Shown here piece after piece: positions 60,702 through 64,000 of a stretch of 64,000 nucleotides of DNA. Position numbers and translations under genes: made by a program. Under the pieces are notes generated by a model that worked only from the letters and a program-made list of their open reading frames with translations, was not told where the DNA came from and did not search any database. The stretch is from Ascaphus truei (taxonomy: Eukaryota; Chordata; Amphibia; Anura; Ascaphidae): the NCBI GenBank assembly GCA_036426205.1, contig CM071568.1, forward strand, positions 47,895,248-47,959,247. Direction: 5' to 3'. Each line of letters starts with the position of its first letter. Within the stretch, counting starts at the first letter, position 1.

Positions 60702-61334
60702 TTAAATAAGAGTAGCTTACTAAGTAACAACCATTTATAGTGATATTCCAATCTTACACGTTAGTTGTGTTAAATCTGCCTGACAGTACACTGATAAAAC
60801 AGAGCAATAGTGTAAAAGTGTGACACAGATTTATACAAGTTTTGTAAGTTAAAGTTTACATAGGAAGAAAAAAAAAATTTACATTTACACTAGGATACTG
60901 TATATCTGAATTACCCTAAGACAATTGCACCATGACAACTACAAAAGGCATTTGTTTGGAAACAGATAAATTAATGAAATAAAACTAAAATTTGAAAGAT
61001 CTGAGACATGCTAAAAATATTAAACAACCTTTCATAGACCCGAAGCTTGAAACAAATCATTTCCATTGTTGTTTTGTGTTTATGCATAAAGGTTTGAGAC
61101 ATTTTGGTGAATACCAATGGTCTTATAAAATAATACTCTGCCACTGCTATTCACTCAACAATGCAAAAAGGTGAAGACTTTACATTGTTTTTAAAAGGAA
61201 TACATGAAATAATTTTTTGTTTTGTTTTAAATACAATGGGATTTTTTTTTTTTTTTTAATCATAAAGTTGCCATGAAGGATCTTTAATGGAAAAAAAAAA
61301 AAAAAAAGACATCTTCATTATTCTATGCAAAAGC

Positions 61335-61340
61335 TTTATT
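61335..61340 (-). terminator. SDC2: Proximal AATAAA in the SDC2 3' UTR
   Basis: AATAAA on the minus strand about 50 bases after the stop codon. It could allow a very short UTR, but may be incidental in this AT-rich stretch. Confidence 0.3.
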
Positions 61341-61390
61341 TAAAAGAAAATTTTCAGTGATCTCATAAAAAGAGACACTAAATGAGAATT

Positions 61391-61554
61391 TTATGCATAA
61401 AACTCTTTAGTTGGTGCCTTTTGGTAGACGGCGCTGGAGGGTTTGCGTTCGCCGAGGTCGTAGCTCCCCTCGTCCTTCTTCCTCATGCGATACACGAGCA
61501 GCAGGATTAGGAAAACGGCAAACAGGAAACCAATGCCTCCACCAGCAATAACAG
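61391..61554 (-). CDS. SDC2: Syndecan-2, last coding exon (transmembrane and cytoplasmic domains)
   Basis: Syndecan-2 is a single-pass heparan sulfate proteoglycan that acts as a co-receptor at the cell surface. This exon encodes 54 residues. The transmembrane helix starts [20 protein letters not shown], with the GxxxG-type dimerisation motif. It is followed by the conserved C1 region [12 protein letters not shown], the syndecan-2-specific V region [15 protein letters not shown], and the C2 PDZ-binding end EFYA followed by TAA (61393-61391). The 3' splice site is TTTCAG|CTGTTATTG (intron ends at 61555), splitting an Ala codon after its first base (phase 1). The V region distinguishes it from syndecans 1, 3 and 4. 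Upstream exons, with the ectodomain and signal peptide, lie outside the window to the right. The frame is intact. Confidence 0.97.
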
Positions 61555-61566
61555 CTGAAACACAAG
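61555..61566 (-). promoter_or_regulatory. SDC2: 3' splice acceptor of the SDC2 last exon
   Basis: On the minus strand the intron ends CTCTTGTGTTTCAG, a good acceptor with a T-rich tract. The open frame that continues upstream (to 61636) is intronic and lacks the syndecan ectodomain sequence, which supports the boundary. Confidence 0.9.
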
Positions 61567-63622
61567 AGCAGACAGGTTTCTTATATATAGTGTGTGACAC
61601 AGGCATCCCTAAACAAAATCTCTCAGTGTTATACACAGTGCGGACCCCATAAGCAATGTAAGGTGTAATTAAATTGCAATCAAATTAAAATGCCCATTAA
61701 CCTAGTACTTTCCAAAGACACTACATGTCCCTGATTACTCAGGACAGTCCAGGTTTGTACACATTTGTACAGAAGTTTCAATGTTCCCTTTATTCACCAA
61801 TTCATCAGCAATGGTATTGTCAGCAGTCATTTTAGTTTCCTCCCTGAAATGCCAAGAATATCTGCTGAACCAGGACACTCCAGTGGCAGAACAAAGAAAG
61901 TCCACCTTACGAGTTGAGATGGGTGAGCCTATCAAAATCTGATTTGATATATATCAAATCAGATTTCAAATCATATAGAGAGAGAGATATAGATAGATAG
62001 ATAGATAAATAAAAAGATAGATATTTTAACCAAAATCCTATCAGCACATGAAATCGGAAGGCGCCACCTGTCAGATTTTAAAAATAAATCCGCTTTTGCC
62101 CAGACCTTGAAATACCGGATAGGTTTTTCAGGAAGGAGAGAGAGGGCTTAGAGGCGGAGGGCTAAACTATTTTAGTAGCGTCCCAAGCAAGAAAAAATAA
62201 TATATATATATAATCTATATAGTCTTTTTTTATTTTTTCTAGAGAGTGTGAGTGTGTGTTTCACATACTGGGATGCAATTCCTATTTTACACGTTTGAAA
62301 CTAGGGTTCAAGATTCAAGGGTTAGCTTAATCAAGTTGATTACGTTGACCTACTTAGTTCAATAACAACAACAACGTTGGTAATAAAATTGAATGCATGT
62401 ACTGTAGTGAATTCACTTGCAATTCAGATTCATTTGTAAAACACCCCACAGGGGTGAATCCTGTTTGCATGGCATGATTTACCCAAGATAACAGAGTGAG
62501 GGCGGCTGCAACAGAACCCACAAAATTGTGTATGGAGGAACACATTACCCTTATTGTTGCCTTTATAATCTACCTGGTATGGCACAAGTGGTGGCACACC
62601 AGGTATAGTGACAAAGCTCAAACCCATATACCATTAAGTAAATAATGTGCTAGTGATTGGTTAATGTTATAGATTTCTCCTATGCGTCTCATTGGAATCA
62701 GCCAACGCCCTCATAAACCAGGTGCTGCCAAATACCTGCAGTCTCCCAACCGCAGTAGAACAAAGTGCAAACTTTAGGTATCCACGGCGCAAACTGGGCG
62801 AATAAGGAAAGTGATGATAATACACCTGTGCAAAGATTAATGAAGACCAAACATATCACTGATCTCACGTAGCAATTTCCTCCATGTTTGCATAGTAATG
62901 GATACGTAATTTTGTTTGTAGCAAAGCCTCATGTAGAGAAAAATATATAGAAACGCAATAGTGTATTAACGTTTTACTATATGACACACAACACAGAGAG
63001 GAAAGGACAACACTCACACTTTCCCCACTATATATATATATAAATATATAAAAGTGAGCGACTTGAGGCGCACTCCAACCTCGCTCCAGTCACATCTCAG
63101 CTGCACACCCTACGTGTGCACGACTTTCCCGGACTGTTTCTCCATTTGATAATCCCAGGCAAGAATATCTAGATAACCGAGATTTCCGAAAGGTATCCAA
63201 ACCTCTCTAATAGAGGAAGAAGTCTTAATTGACTGGTCATTTTTCTCTATGTGAGGTTTTGCTACAAACAAGATTACGTCATCCATTACTGTGCCAGCAT
63301 GGAGGAAATTGCTGCGTGAGATCAGCGATATGTTTGGTTTTCATTCATTTTTGCACATGTTTATGATCAGCACTTTCATTTTTTGCCCACTTTGCGCTGT
63401 GGATACCTCTAATTTGTACTTGGTGACACCCCAGGGGCGCATCTGCTATACAAGGTACGTAATGCTATATCTGCTGGTTTTCTAGGTGGAGATCTCGTCC
63501 ACAGCTGCATCTGAGTGAAGTAAATAGGTATAGAAGTGGTGTTCCCTCCACTTCCAGTTCCTTAATTGGCGGATGGTGATCACGAACATGTGATTGCTAC
63601 CAGAGCAATCACGCAGTCGTGA
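61567..63622 (-). other. SDC2: SDC2 intron (no exon found)
   Basis: I looked on the minus strand for the preceding exon, which should end with juxtamembrane residues (an RTEV-like motif) and a donor site, and did not find it. Simple repeats occur at 61976-62005 (GA/ATAG) and 62201-62213 (TA). GTTAACC and GCGCACTCC-type blocks near 62.7 and 63.05 kb may be old repeats. The intron continues past the window end. Confidence 0.6.
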
Positions 63623-64000
63623 TTAGATGGGCGAAATGGTCAAAATCTGTTTCCTGGAATTTCCCGAGCTTTCCATTCACAAATTGGTTCCGCAGTGTAA
63701 AAATCCGTTGAAGGATTGTTCCATTTTTAGTCCATGCGGATTAATCCAAAACCGCCATTGGGTACAATCTGCACAGTTTATAAGAATCCAATCCGCGGAT
63801 TCCGCAATCCGTTGGAGGATTTTTAAAAATCCTCCAGCAGATTGCGGAATTCGGAGGGTGGATTGTCCGTGAAAAAAAAAAAAGAAGGAAAGATGAACCT
63901 CCCTTTTTGAGACTGATTCGCGGAAATTTGTTGACCAAAATTAATCACCCAATACGAGGCGGATCCTAATCAGCTAATTTTTTTTTTGCCCATCTCTAGT
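63623..64000. mobile_element. TIR element (MITE) at the window end
   Basis: The left end TTAGATGGGCGAAATGG and right end TTTTTGCCCATCTCTAGT are imperfect inverted repeats (TAGAGATGGGC). The interior has inverted blocks such as CCGTTGGAGGATTTTTAAAA and CCTCCAGC. A related start is at 44938. The right boundary may extend a base or two beyond the window. Class unassigned. Confidence 0.6.

Larger units (their letters stand above)
59190..61390 (-). other. SDC2: Probable SDC2 3' untranslated region
   Basis: The sequence lies directly downstream of the SDC2 stop codon on the minus strand. AATAAA signals on the minus strand are at 61340-61335, 59554-59549 and 59222-59217. Using the last gives a UTR of about 2.2 kb, in keeping with the long 3' UTR usual for this gene; using the first would give only about 80 bases. 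Poly(A) and poly(T) tracts occur at 61240-61305. Part of the UTR (59969-60701) is a DNA transposon with another nested in it. The end is inferred, not proven. Confidence 0.5.

Noticed and set aside
61555..61636. Start of syndecan-2 at an upstream ATG (81-residue frame)
   Set aside because: The first part is intronic and precedes a clear acceptor TTTCAG; a syndecan needs the ectodomain from upstream exons.

Overview
This is vertebrate nuclear DNA, most likely from an anuran amphibian. The only recognisable host gene is the last coding exon of syndecan-2 (SDC2), on the minus strand near the right end. The rest is intergenic or intronic DNA packed with transposable elements typical of frog genomes: L2-clade LINEs with short tandem tails, Penelope-like elements (PLEs) with hammerhead-like motifs, an L1-type LINE, LTR elements, and hAT, Harbinger-like and piggyBac-like DNA elements. 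Species is not determinable from the sequence; the anuran call is inferred from the repeat mix and the SDC2 sequence.

Layout. 0-5 kb: an L2 LINE split by a complete LTR element (two ~565-bp LTRs, 5-bp target duplication GTATC, polypurine tract). Its internal region carries a broken coiled-coil reading frame and no recognisable pol. 5-9.4 kb: unclassified DNA, two copies of an LTR-like segment, a minus-strand PLE, and a GATA microsatellite. 10.8-18.6 kb: several PLE pieces, including one between 105-bp direct repeats, one palindromic insertion inside an L2 LINE, and a plus-strand reverse-transcriptase remnant. 19.2-20.1 kb: a large fold-back element. 20.6-25.5 kb: Harbinger-like host sequence with two hAT MITEs back to back and then a 2.1-kb hAT element that carries an IGFBP exon-1-like segment. 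26.8 kb: a purine-strand minisatellite. 30.9-41.2 kb: solo LTRs, L2 and other LINE ends, and a three-level nested insertion. 48.4-50.3 kb: a minus-strand L1 3' half. 54.5-55.8 kb: a hAT MITE and a minus-strand L2. 59.2-61.55 kb: the probable SDC2 3' UTR, with its own nested DNA elements, and the SDC2 exon. 61.55-64 kb: SDC2 intron ending in a TIR element.

The most unusual items are the non-autonomous LTR element with a coiled-coil gene-like insert, the hAT element carrying an IGFBP exon with its splice donor, the 105-bp duplication around a Penelope insertion, and a scattered set of hammerhead-like cores. Most element boundaries rest on target-site duplications read directly from the sequence. 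Family names rest on motif recognition without database searches.
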